From: Bauldia sp.
Lineage (GTDB): Bacteria > Pseudomonadota > Alphaproteobacteria > Rhizobiales > Kaistiaceae
Length of the DNA: 64,000 bases
Assembly (NCBI GenBank): GCA_037200845.1
Contig: JBBCGQ010000001.1
Coordinates: forward strand, 1,488,001-1,552,000
Direction: 5' to 3'
Shown here: positions 24,628 through 33,228 of the stretch, piece by piece
How the letters are laid out: the number at the start of each line of letters is the position of its first letter
How positions within the stretch are numbered: position 1 is the stretch's first letter
Program-made: the position numbers and the translations under genes
Notes under the pieces: model-generated
What the model saw: the letters and a program-made list of their open reading frames with translations, nothing else
The model's database searches: none
What the model was told of the DNA's origin: nothing

Positions 24628-25499
24628 TCGCGGAAGCAAATCGCCCGGAGCGCGTCACCGTCCGCGACGTGTGGGAGAGGTTCCGCCACGCAACAGAAGG
24701 CCGGCGCATCGCGGAAGCAATGGGCTTCGAGGCTCGCGCCGTGCTAGCGCATTTTGGCGACATGGAACCGGAGTCGATCACGGTAGACGATTGTCGCAAG
24801 TACACCGCTAAGCGGCGCGGAGCGGAAATTCAGGACGGCACTATTTGGACGGAACTAGGCCACCTTCGCACCGCTCTGAATTGGGCCATGAAGGCGCGGC
24901 TGATCGAAAACGTTCCGCAGATTGAGCGCCTTCGAAACCCAAGCCGAAAAATCGCTACCTGACACGCGACGAAGCGGAACGGCTGATCGCGGCTGCGACC
25001 ATGCCGCATGTGAAGGCGTTTATCGCGCTCGCCATCACTACGGCAGCGCGGGACAAGTGCATTGCTCGAATTGACGTGGGCGCGGTGCGACCTTGAGCGT
25101 GGCTTGATCGATCTATCTGCCGATGAAGTCACGGCACGGCGAAAAGGCCGCGCGGTTGTTCCTATGAATGACCTGGCCCGCGCTGTTCTGTCGGAAGCGA
25201 AGACGGGCGCCCGCACACCATACGTAATCGAATGGGCCGGCCAGCGCGTGCAGAAGGTACGCAAGGGAATTGCGACCGCTGCAACACGCGCGAACCTCGC
25301 TGATGTCACACCGCACGTCTTCCGCCACACTGCGGCGGTGTGGATGGCAGAGAACGGAGTGCCGATGGCGGAGATAGCGCAATATCTCGGTCACTCCGAT
25401 AGCCGCGTCACCGAGCGCGTCTATGCGCGGTTCTCGCCCGACTACCTTCGCAAGGCCGCTGGAGCGCTCGAATTCGGAAAGGTGCGGGCAGTGACTTAG
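24495..25499 (+). pseudogene. int: Tyrosine site-specific integrase, two frameshifts
   Basis: Three frames together give about 335 residues of a phage integrase. The N-terminal half has the SAM-like core-binding domain ('VTVRDVWERFRHATEGRRIAEAM...FGDMEPESITVDDCRKYTAKR'). The catalytic domain contains the first Arg ('TTAARTSALLELTW'), 'HVFRHTAAVWMAENG' with HxxR, 'IAQYLGHSD' with its His, and the nucleophile Tyr in 'ERVYARFSP'. Frames change near 24,933 and 25,050 (GGG). The start is GTG at 24495. It lies 128 bp from the right attachment core, as expected for the enzyme that inserted the element into the tRNA anticodon loop. All catalytic residues are present if the shifts are corrected. Confidence 0.88.
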
Positions 25500-25516
25500 C
25501 GACAGGTGTGCTCGCA

Positions 25517-25531
25517 GGTTCATTTGAACCT
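25517..25531. repeat. Right copy of 15-bp palindromic end repeat
   Basis: GGTTCATTTGAACCT is the exact reverse complement of the copy at 10343-10357 and lies 95 bp inside the right core. Its flanks extend the palindrome to CAGGTTCA/TGAACCTG here. It is a candidate integrase or accessory-protein arm site. Confidence 0.6.
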
Positions 25532-25626
25532 GTTGCACTGCGCTGACTGATCGGAAACGCATATTCTGCACCGAACGTGGTGCGAACAGACGCGCACAGA
25601 TCGTGCATTTCGGGCCGGCACGTCTG

Positions 25627-25671
25627 TTCACACGGGTGGGGTCACAGGTTCAATCCCTGTCGCGCCCACCA
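25627..25671 (+). pseudogene. 3' half of host tRNA-Val(CAC) at the right junction (attR)
   Basis: TTCACAC loop, anticodon-stem strand GGGTG, variable region, T arm (ACAGG-TTCAATC-CCTGT), acceptor strand CGCGCCC, discriminator A and encoded CCA (25669-25671). It complements the 5' half at 10261-10297 perfectly, and joining the two at the loop restores a canonical tRNA-Val(CAC). The sequence left of the loop is element DNA and does not supply a 5' half, so this copy is non-functional while the element is integrated. Confidence 0.9.
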
Positions 25672-25675
25672 TTTC

Positions 25676-26348
25676 CTACCGGCGAATATCGGCCACCGCC
25701 GCGGCCAGTTCCGCGAGCCCGGGGACTACGCGGGTCGCGCCGAGCTTCGCGACCGGGATCGGACTGTAGCCGTAGGTGACCGCGACCACCGGAATGCCCG
25801 CAGCGTTGGCCGTGTCGATGTCGGTGGCCGAGTCGCCGACCATTATCGCGTCGGCGGGATCGCCGCCGGCGAGCCGGATCGTCTCGGTCAGGTGGCGCGG
25901 GTCGGGCTTGCGGAAGGCGAAGGTGTCCTGGCCGGTGATGGCGGCGAAGCGATCGGCGAGCCCCAGCAGCGTCAGGAGTTTTCGCGCCGGCGCCTCGTAC
26001 TTGTTGGTGCACACGGCGAGGCGCCAGCCGTCCGCTGCGAACGCGTCGAGCATCGCCTCGGCGCCGGGGTAGGGGCGGCTCGTGTCGGCAATGTGCTCGT
26101 CGTAGATCGTCATGTAGAGGCGCAGCAGCCCGTCGAGTTTCTCCGGCGTCAACGCGCGCCCCTCGGCCGCGAACGCACCTTCCAGCAGCACGCGCGCGCC
26201 GCTGCCCACCATTCCGATCAGCGTATCGACCGAGACCGGCGTCATGCCTTCGCTGGTCAGCACCGCGTTGAGCGTCGTCACCAGATCGCGGGCGGTATCG
26301 ACCAGCGTGCCCGTCGAGGTCGAAGACGATGGTGGGGACGCGTCACAG
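25676..26348 (-). pseudogene. HAD-family phosphatase (phosphoglycolate phosphatase-like), frameshifted at the N-terminus
   Basis: About 220 residues. The intact C-terminal 201 contain 'PYPGAEAMLDAFAADGWRLAVCTNK' (motif II), 'FAFRKPDPRHL' (motif III lysine) and 'IMVGDSATDIDTANAAG' (motif IV), all typical of Gph. The N-terminal catalytic motif FDLDGT is present only if one base is removed in GGG near 26,310; a CCCC near 26,335 may need correction too. The presumed GTG start overlaps the DUF2214 stop. It dephosphorylates 2-phosphoglycolate or a similar small phosphoester. Its stop lies 5 bp beyond the right tRNA half. Confidence 0.8.
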
Positions 26349-26796
26349 GCCGACGCCGCGCGCCATCATGGCCGCGAAGATCGGGATCAGCGCGAACGCG
26401 ATGCCCTCGTAGTGGACGAACCGCTTGGTCGCGACCACCAGCGCGCGATCGGGCATGAAGGTCGGGTCGGCCGCCGCCGCACGCCGCCACTGGATGAAGC
26501 GCAGCGTCGGCAGGATAGAGAAGAGGCCGACCGCCACGAACGCCGCGATCTTCAGCCAGAACACCGGGTTCTGCAGATAGAACTCCGGTCCTTTCAGCCC
26601 GTAGTACACGCGGCTGAAGGCCGACGATGACAATCAGCACCGCGATGACGCCGTAGGCGCCGTCGATGCCCGCCAGGCGGAAGAGCGTGGCGCGCGACAT
26701 GTCCGGTCTGAGCATGACCATCTCCATGATCAGGATGCCGAACAGGGAGAAGATGAGAAGGTGGTGCGCAATCGCGAGCAGCAGGTCGGTCAGCAT
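26343..26796 (-). pseudogene. DUF2214 family membrane protein, one frameshift
   Basis: About 150 residues with four membrane helices: 'AIAHHLLIFSLFGILIMEMVML', 'GAYGVIAVLIVIVG', 'WLKIAAFVAVGLFSILPTLRFIQW' and 'HYEGIAFALIPIFAAMMARG'. This is the pattern of DUF2214 proteins, whose function is unknown. The coding frame changes near 26,620 (GGCC); deleting one base joins the halves smoothly. It appears to be transcribed with the HAD phosphatase. Confidence 0.75.
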
Positions 26797-26891
26797 GGTC
26801 GCCTCGATTCAAATCGCCAAAAACGCCGTCCCCATATCGCGAAATCGCCGGGTTGTCGCCCGCCGACGGCGGTCTGTATGGTAGGCGCGAG

Positions 26892-28829
26892 ATGGACCAG
26901 ACGTTCGCGCTCTACCGCATCCTCGCAACGATCTGCCGCCGCGCCACGGCACGCGGCAGACTGCCAACAGCCTCCGATTCATTCTCGACCACGAACCGGA
27001 TTTCCCCGGCTGCGAGAAGCGCTGGATCGTCAATCGCATCGCCGATGCGGACCGCGAGGCTGAAGTCATCGGGCTGCTGACCGAGCGTGGTCAGAAATTT
27101 CTGCACATCCCGTTCGATCTCGCCGAATACGGCAGGCGATTTCTCGACGCCGACGGCCTGCCGGGCGTTTTCAACGCGATGGAGGCGGCGTCGGGAAGGT
27201 TTCCGCAGGGCAAGCGCGCCCTCGGATTGCTGGCTTTCGAGTGGGTTCATCGCTGGAAGAATTTGTATGCGTTCAACCTCAACGCCACCCGCAACCTGGC
27301 CATTGAAGACGGATTCCAGACGGGTGCCACCTGGGTCATGCCGTGGGACGGCCAATGCTTCCTGACCCGGTCCGGATTCAGCGAGATACTCGAGGCGGCC
27401 GCCAATAATCCCGACGCCCGCTACCTCCTGGTGCCGATTGCGAGGTTCACTGACAATCACGTTGTCTTGCGCCCCGATTTCACGATCAAGGCGGTGGAAG
27501 AGCCACAGGTGATCTTTCGCCGCGACGCGCGCGATCGCTTCGACGAGCGGCTGCGCTACGCCAACATGAACAAGGCTGAGTTTCTGATACGCATCGGCCT
27601 GCCCGGCGATTGGAACAGGTGGCCGCGGACTCCGTGGGAGGCGCAGTACCCCTCAGCCAGCGACGCCGGCAAATACGCGTATGCCGGCTGGGTCGCGAGG
27701 CTCGCTTCAGAAACGTCGAGAAACGTCGATGAGACCGGCCGCGGTCGGGAAGTGGGTCGCTACGCCGGGATTGCCGTCCATTGCGCCGGTCTCGACGCTC
27801 GGCTGATCGAGGCGGCCAGGGCGAAGAGTGCGCTGAACTGCTACCAGCCATTCCTCGCAGACCTCGCGCCGGGCAGGGCGGCCGCCATGGCTCTGGTGAG
27901 GGTGGCGGAGGACCGCCTCGCGACCGCTCCGTCTGGTCTCGCAGACGCTGTCGCCGGTGACGATCATACCCGCCAGCGGAATGCGATCGACTCGGTCACG
28001 GTCCTCGCTATAGCAGCCGAGTTCACGCGGAAGGTTGTGTACGCCGAGCACGCAGCAGCGCTTGCGCGTCGCTGGCTCATCGGGGGGGGCGCCGGGGTGA
28101 ATCCGCGCCTGGACCTCGCCGAGGGGGTCGTCGACTTTCGCGACGTCTGGGCACTCTGCGATGCGCTGACGCTGCTTGAGCGGCGTGGCATGCTTACCGA
28201 AGCCGATAGCGCCGGCCTGAAGGCATGGTTCGAGCCCGTCCGCGCCCAGCTCGCAAAATGGGGCGGCGCGTTCGGCCGGATGGACGCCGTCGGCGTGTTT
28301 CATGATCTCGCCGTGGCCAGCGCGGCGGCGTACTGCGGTGATACGGCGGCACTGGCGGGCGTGCTCGCGCGCGCCCCGCTGCGCCTGCACCGCCAGATCG
28401 AACCGGGCGGCTGGCTGCCGGGAGAGGCGGCGGGAACGCGCCCGCTGCACCGCGCCCTCTTCGCGCTGCAGGGCCTGATCGCGCTGGCCTGGCTCGGGCG
28501 CAACTGCGGCATCGACCTGTGGCGCTACGCCGGCGCCGGCCACCGCAGCATCCCGATGGCGGCGAATTTCATCGCCGCCAATCGCGCCATGTTCTCCGAC
28601 TACGCCGCCGATCGCGCCCCGCTTCGACGATCGCATCGAGATGGCGTTGCGGGCCATCCCGGACGACGCCGCGGACGTCGAGGCGATCGCCGCAATCCCG
28701 CGCCGGTCGATCGCCGATCCCCGCCGCCTGGGGGCCGCCGACGGCTTCGCCCCATTGTGGCCGATTTTGCTGGCGACGGAGGAGGAGAACGCGCGCTCGG
28801 TGAAGGCGCTGGAGCTGCCGGTCGCGTAG
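26892..28829 (+). pseudogene. Large protein with alginate-lyase-like C-terminal region, two frameshifts
   Basis: Correcting two one-base shifts (near 26,925, where GG is expected, and in CCCC at 28,617-28,620) gives about 645 residues. The N-terminal half starts 'ALYRILGNDLPPRH', with 'FILDHEPDFPGCEKRWIVNRI' and 'WVMPWDGQCFLT'; I recall this as a conserved family of unknown activity, perhaps carbohydrate-related. The C-terminal half has an all-helical toroid pattern ending 'AGTRPLHRALFALQGLIALA...GIDLWRYAGA', as in alginate-lyase superfamily proteins. No signal peptide is apparent. The catalytic residues of true lyases cannot be confirmed. The gene faces away from the HAD/DUF2214 pair. Confidence 0.65.
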
Positions 28830-28894
28830 GTGACTTGGCCGCCCCGCGGGTATAACAAGCCGCCTCGAACGTCGAGCAATCGCCAGAGGAATCC

Positions 28895-30343
28895 ATGGAG
28901 CTCCGCGACCCGTCCCTGCTGCGCGAGCAATGCTACGTCGGGGGCAGGTGGATCGGCACGCCGGCGACGGCGGTGAACGACCCGGCGACGGGCAAACTGG
29001 TGGCCAAGGTGCCCTATTTCGGCACGTCGGAAACCAAAGACGCCATCGCCGCCGCCGATGCAGCATTTCCCGCGTGGTCAAAAATGACGGGTAAGGCGCG
29101 GGCGAAGATTCTGCGCGCCTGGTTCGACCTGATCATCGCCAGCCGCGAAGACATTGCCCTGATCATGACCACCGAGCAGGGCAAGCCGCTCGCCGAGTCG
29201 CTGGGCGAGGTCGACTACGCCGCCTCGTTCGTCGAGTTCAACGGCGAGGAGGCCAAGCGTATCCAGGGCGAGGTGAGCCAGAGCCACCGCGACGACGCCC
29301 GCATCGTCGTGGTCAAGCAGCCGATCGGCGTGGTCGGCGCGATCACGCCGTGGAATTTTCCGGCGGCCATGATCACGCGCAAGTGCGCCCCGGCGATCGC
29401 CGCGGGCTGCACGGTGGTGTGCAAGCCGGCCGGCGAGACGCCGCTGACCGCGCTGGCGCTGGCGGTGCTGGCCGAGCGGGCAGGGGTGCCGGCGGGTGTG
29501 TTCAACGTCATTACCGGCAAGGCGTCGGCCATCGGCGAGGAGCTGACGTCGTCGCCGCTGGTCAAGTGCATCGCCTTCACCGGCTCGACCGAGATTGGCA
29601 AGCTGCTCATGCGGCAGGCGGCCTCGACGGTGAAGAAGGTGGCGCTGGAACTCGGCGGCAACGCGCCTTTCATCGTCTTCGACGACGCCGACGTCGATGA
29701 GGCGGTGGAGGGCGCGATCTTCTCCAAGTTCCGCAACATGGGCCAGACCTGCATCTGCGCCAACCGCATCTATGTGCAGGACGGCATCTACGATGCCTTC
29801 GCCGCCAAGCTCACCGAGGGCGTGAACAAGCTGAAGGTCGGCAACGGCACCGAGCCGGGCGTGATGCAGGGCCCGCTGATCAACATGGCGGCGGTCGAGA
29901 AGGTCGAGCATCACATCAAGGACGCCGTCGACCGCGGCGCCAGGGTTGCCGCCGGCGGCCATCGCCACAAGCTCGGCGGCACGTTCTTCGAGCCGACGGT
30001 GCTGACCGGCGTGTCGCAGGACATGCTGATCACGAACGAGGAAACCTTCGGGCCTGTCGCCCCGCTCTATCGCTTCAAGACGGAGGCGGAGGCGATCCGG
30101 CTTGCCAACGATACCGAGTTCGGCCTCGCCGCCTATTTCTACGCCCGCGATCTTGGCCGCGTCTGGCGCGTCGGCGAGGGGCTGGAATACGGCATGATCG
30201 GCATCAACTCCGGCGCCATCTCGACCGAGCTTGCCCCCTTCGGCGGCATGAAGGAATCCGGCCTAGGCCGCGAAGGCTCCCACTACGGCGTCGAGGAGTT
30301 TGTCGAGGTCAAGTACATGCTGATGGGCGGGCTCGACAGATGA
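28895..30343 (+). CDS. gabD: NAD(P)-dependent succinate-semialdehyde dehydrogenase
   Basis: 482 residues of aldehyde dehydrogenase. Motifs include '[22 protein letters not shown]' and 'CKPAGETPL' (cofactor binding), '[10 protein letters not shown]', the glutamate in '[10 protein letters not shown]', and the catalytic cysteine in '[14 protein letters not shown]'. The GQTCICANR context with a second nearby Cys is typical of GabD, which oxidises succinate semialdehyde to succinate in 4-aminobutyrate breakdown. No GABA transaminase is nearby. The next gene, rpiA, starts within its stop codon (ATGA), implying a shared transcript. Confidence 0.92.
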   Translation: MELRDPSLLREQCYVGGRWIGTPATAVNDPATGKLVAKVPYFGTSETKDAIAAADAAFPAWSKMTGKARAKILRAWFDLIIASREDIALIMTTEQGKPLAESLGEVDYAASFVEFNGEEAKRIQGEVSQSHRDDARIVVVKQPIGVVGAITPWNFPAAMITRKCAPAIAAGCTVVCKPAGETPLTALALAVLAERAGVPAGVFNVITGKASAIGEELTSSPLVKCIAFTGSTEIGKLLMRQAASTVKKVALELGGNAPFIVFDDADVDEAVEGAIFSKFRNMGQTCICANRIYVQDGIYDAFAAKLTEGVNKLKVGNGTEPGVMQGPLINMAAVEKVEHHIKDAVDRGARVAAGGHRHKLGGTFFEPTVLTGVSQDMLITNEETFGPVAPLYRFKTEAEAIRLANDTEFGLAAYFYARDLGRVWRVGEGLEYGMIGINSGAISTELAPFGGMKESGLGREGSHYGVEEFVEVKYMLMGGLDR

Positions 30344-31056
30344 GCGTCGAGAAAAATCCCGCCGGCGACGCCTCGCGCCGCAAGGCCGGCGAGATCGCCG
30401 CCGCCGAGGTGAAGACCGGCATGAAGCTCGGCCTCGGCAGCGGGCGGACGGCGGAATATTTCGTGCAGAGCCTCGCCCAGCGCATCAAGGCCGAGGGGCT
30501 GCAGGTCGTCGGCGTGCCGACATCGAGCCAGACCGAAGCGCTGGCCCGCGCGGTCGGCGTGCCGCTGACCACGCTGGACGAGACCCCGATGCTCGATCTC
30601 GCCGTCGACGGTGCCGACGAGGTTGGCCCCGGCCTGCGCCTGATCAAGGGCGGCGGCGGCGCGTTGCTTCGCGAGAAGATCGTCGCCTCCGCGGCAAAGC
30701 GGATGATCGTCGTCGCCGATGCCGCCAAGGTCGTGAAGGTGCTGGGCGCCTTCGCGCTGCCGATCGAGGTTGCGCCGTTCGGGCTCGGTGCAACCCGCGT
30801 CGCCATCGAGCGGGCGACCGCGCGCCTGGGCCTCGCCGGGACGTTGACGCCGCGTCCGGCCAAGGGCGGCGGGCTTTACGTGACCGATGGCGGAAACCAT
30901 ATCCTCGACGCGGCCTTTGGCCGGATCCCCGATCCCGATACCCTGGCGGCGGCCTTGAAACAGATCGTGGGCGTCGTCGAGCACGGCCTCTTCATTCGCC
31001 TCGCATCAAGTGCCATCATCGCCGACGGCGACCGGGTGGACTGGCTGTTCCCCTGA
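30340..31056 (+). CDS. rpiA: Ribose-5-phosphate isomerase A
   Basis: 238 residues. The family signatures are clear: '[12 protein letters not shown]' (phosphate loop), '[11 protein letters not shown]', '[31 protein letters not shown]' with the catalytic Asp and Lys, and '[13 protein letters not shown]'. It interconverts ribose-5-phosphate and ribulose-5-phosphate in the cytosolic pentose phosphate pathway. It is translationally coupled to gabD and followed 31 bp later by the DUF2059 gene. Confidence 0.95.
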   Translation: MSVEKNPAGDASRRKAGEIAAAEVKTGMKLGLGSGRTAEYFVQSLAQRIKAEGLQVVGVPTSSQTEALARAVGVPLTTLDETPMLDLAVDGADEVGPGLRLIKGGGGALLREKIVASAAKRMIVVADAAKVVKVLGAFALPIEVAPFGLGATRVAIERATARLGLAGTLTPRPAKGGGLYVTDGGNHILDAAFGRIPDPDTLAAALKQIVGVVEHGLFIRLASSAIIADGDRVDWLFP

Positions 31057-31086
31057 GTTTCAACTCCCATATGGAGCGTAACCCTC

Positions 31087-31590
31087 ATGTCATTCCTTGC
31101 TAATCTCGTCCGCGCGGGCCTCGTGGGCATTGCCCTTTTGGCTGCCCCGTCGTTCGCCTCGGCGCAGGAGATCAGCGCCTCGCACCTCGCCGCCGCCCTC
31201 GATGTCGTGAAGAGCGCCAAGGCCTCGCGCGGCTTCGACAACGTGCTGCCGACGCTCGCCGGCCAGGTCGAGGATCGCCTGATCCGCCTGCGCCCGGACC
31301 TTCACAAGGAAATCACAACGGCCGTCGAAGCCGCCGCGCTGAAGCTCGTCGCCCGCCGCAACGATCTCGACAACGACGTCGCTCGCGTCTGGGCCAAGCA
31401 CTTCGACGAGGACGAGCTGAAAACGATCGCGGCCTTCTACAAGACTGCCGCCGGCCAGAAGTTCGCCGAAGTCGGCTCGCTGGTCTACGCCGAGACTCTC
31501 GACGCGGTCAGCCACTGGTCGGATCGCCTCGGCGCCGAGCTGCTCGACAAGTCGCGCGAAGAGATAAAGAGCGCCGGCATCCAGTTCTAA
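31087..31590 (+). CDS. DUF2059 domain periplasmic protein
   Basis: 167 residues. A signal peptide (GIALLAAPSFASAQE, cleavage after SAQ or ASA) precedes a helical domain with the DUF2059 ending 'VWAKHFDEDELKTIAAFYKTAAGQKF'. The family is widespread in alphaproteobacteria and periplasmic, with unknown biochemical role. It sits between rpiA and gor in the same orientation with short gaps, so it probably belongs to the same operon. Confidence 0.9.
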   Translation: MSFLANLVRAGLVGIALLAAPSFASAQEISASHLAAALDVVKSAKASRGFDNVLPTLAGQVEDRLIRLRPDLHKEITTAVEAAALKLVARRNDLDNDVARVWAKHFDEDELKTIAAFYKTAAGQKFAEVGSLVYAETLDAVSHWSDRLGAELLDKSREEIKSAGIQF

Positions 31591-31604
31591 GGCGAGGCAG
31601 CGGC

Positions 31605-33002
31605 GTGACCGTACCGGCCCGCACGTACGACTACGACCTGTTCGTGATCGGGGCCGGTTCGGCCGGCGTGCGCGCGGCGCGGCGCGCGGCCGAACTCGGC
31701 CAGCGCGTCGCCGTCGCCGAACAGGATCGCGTCGGCGGCACCTGCGTGCTGCGCGGCTGCGTGCCGAAGAAGCTGTTCGTGCACGCCTCGCACTATGCCG
31801 AGGCCTTCGAGGATTCCGTCGGCTTCGGCTGGCGTGCCGAGGGCCTGCACTTCGACTGGCCGACGCTGGTCGCCAACGTCCAGGGCGACGTCTCGTGGCT
31901 GTCCAGCGTGTACATCCGCAACCTCGAGAAGGCCGGCGCCGAGATCCTGCACACGCGCGCCGTCCTCAAGGACGCGCACACGATCAACCTCGTCGCCGAG
32001 AATCGCGACGTCACTGCCGGCACCATCCTCATCGCCACCGGCGGCAAGCCGCGCCGCGACGTCGGCATGCCCGGCAACGAATTCGCCATCACCTCGGACG
32101 AATTCTTCCACCTCCCCAAGCTGCCGAAGCGCGTCCTGATCGTCGGCGGCGGTTATATCGCCGTCGAGGTCGCCTCGGTCTTCGTCGCGCTCGGCACCGA
32201 CACCACGATCATCCACCGCGGCACCGAGATCCTGCGCGGCTTCGACATCGAGGTCCGCAAGGAGCTGCACGCCGGGCTGGAGCGCCGCGGCATCACCGTC
32301 CGCCTCGGCGAGGAACTGGCCGAGATAAAGAAGACCGCGAACGGGCTGCTCGCCGTCACCAAATCCGGCATGGAGACCGCGGTTGACGTCGTCCTGCTCG
32401 CCGTCGGCCGCACGCCCAACACCACCGGCTTCGGCCTCGACGCCGCCGGCGTCGCGATCGACCGCTGGGGCGCCGTCACGGTCGATGCGTATTCCAGGAC
32501 CAACGTCGCCAACATCTACGCCGTCGGCGATGTCACCAACCGGCTGCAGTTCACGCCGATCGCGATCCGCGAAGGCTCGGCGTTCGTCGACACGGTCTTC
32601 GGCGGCAAGCCGACCGCCATCGACTACGACAACGTGCCGGTCGCCGTCTTCGGAACTCCGGAGGTTGGCTCGGTCGGCATGACCGAGGAGGCGGCGCGCG
32701 CCCACTATCCTTCGCTCGACATCTATCGCTCGCACTTCAAGCCGCTGCCCAACCGCGTCGCCGGCCGCGACGAGCGCATGCTGATCAAGCTGATCGTCGA
32801 CGGCGACACCGACCGCATCGTCGGCTGCCACATCGTCGGACCGAGCGCGTCGGAGCTGATCCAGCTTGTTGCAATCGCGATCCGCATGGGCGCCACCAAG
32901 GCTGACTTCGACGCCACCACCGCGCTCCACCCGACGCTCGCCGAAGAGATCGTGACCATGGGCCGGCCGTCGGAACGCATCCGCCGCGAGGCGGCGGAGT
33001 AG
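31605..33002 (+). CDS. gor: Glutathione-disulfide reductase
   Basis: 465 residues of class I pyridine nucleotide-disulfide oxidoreductase. Evidence includes the FAD-binding 'LFVIGAGSAGVRAARRAAELG', the redox-active disulfide 'GGTCVLRGCVPKKLFVHAS', the NADP-binding 'VLIVGGGYIAVEVASVF', and the C-terminal 'ALHPTLAEEIVTM' with the catalytic His. The RGCVPKK context is characteristic of glutathione reductase rather than lipoamide or mercuric enzymes. It keeps glutathione reduced with NADPH. The start is GTG at 31605, 14 bp after the DUF2059 stop. Confidence 0.93.
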   Translation: MTVPARTYDYDLFVIGAGSAGVRAARRAAELGQRVAVAEQDRVGGTCVLRGCVPKKLFVHASHYAEAFEDSVGFGWRAEGLHFDWPTLVANVQGDVSWLSSVYIRNLEKAGAEILHTRAVLKDAHTINLVAENRDVTAGTILIATGGKPRRDVGMPGNEFAITSDEFFHLPKLPKRVLIVGGGYIAVEVASVFVALGTDTTIIHRGTEILRGFDIEVRKELHAGLERRGITVRLGEELAEIKKTANGLLAVTKSGMETAVDVVLLAVGRTPNTTGFGLDAAGVAIDRWGAVTVDAYSRTNVANIYAVGDVTNRLQFTPIAIREGSAFVDTVFGGKPTAIDYDNVPVAVFGTPEVGSVGMTEEAARAHYPSLDIYRSHFKPLPNRVAGRDERMLIKLIVDGDTDRIVGCHIVGPSASELIQLVAIAIRMGATKADFDATTALHPTLAEEIVTMGRPSERIRREAAE

Positions 33003-33027
33003 GCCGATCGCGCAAGCGGAGAGGGCG

Positions 33028-33164
33028 GCACCCCTCCCCAAACCGCCTTCGGCGGTTTGACCCTCCCGCAAGGGGAGGGTTCAAGGGGAGCGCGGGTCAA
33101 CCAACGCGTAACCCTCCCCTTGCGGGAGGGCCAAAATCGCGCAGCGATTTTGGGGAGGGGTGCC
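33028..33164. repeat. Dispersed palindromic repeat (CCCTCCCC... family), copy 1
   Basis: GCACCCCTCCCCAAA at one end and TTTGGGGAGGGGTGC at the other are inverted; internal hairpins (AAACCGCC/GGCGGTTT, AACCCTCCCCTTGCGGGAGGG and ATCGC/GCGAT) nest inside. A second copy with the same plan is at 55045-55191. It is non-coding, between gor and the DAHP synthase gene. Confidence 0.75.
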
Positions 33165-33228
33165 GAACTGGCATCCCGTTGCGCGTTCAGTATATAACCC
33201 GCCCAAATTTCGCTGATGGAACCGCATC

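Larger units (their letters stand above)
10291..25633. mobile_element. Integrated 15.3 kb prophage/satellite-type element in tRNA-Val(CAC)
   Basis: The element is bounded by two copies of the 7-bp anticodon loop TTCACAC, which join a 5' and a 3' tRNA half that are complementary to each other. A tyrosine integrase gene lies beside the right junction, an excisionase-like gene precedes it, and a phage tape-measure gene lies near the left end. A perfect 15-bp palindromic sequence occurs in inverted orientation near both ends (10343-10357 and 25517-25531) and may be integrase arm sites. The only phage structural gene I recognise is the tape measure; no terminase, portal, capsid or lysis set is present. 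The element is thus a defective prophage, or a satellite, carrying replication genes and cargo. Confidence 0.88.
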
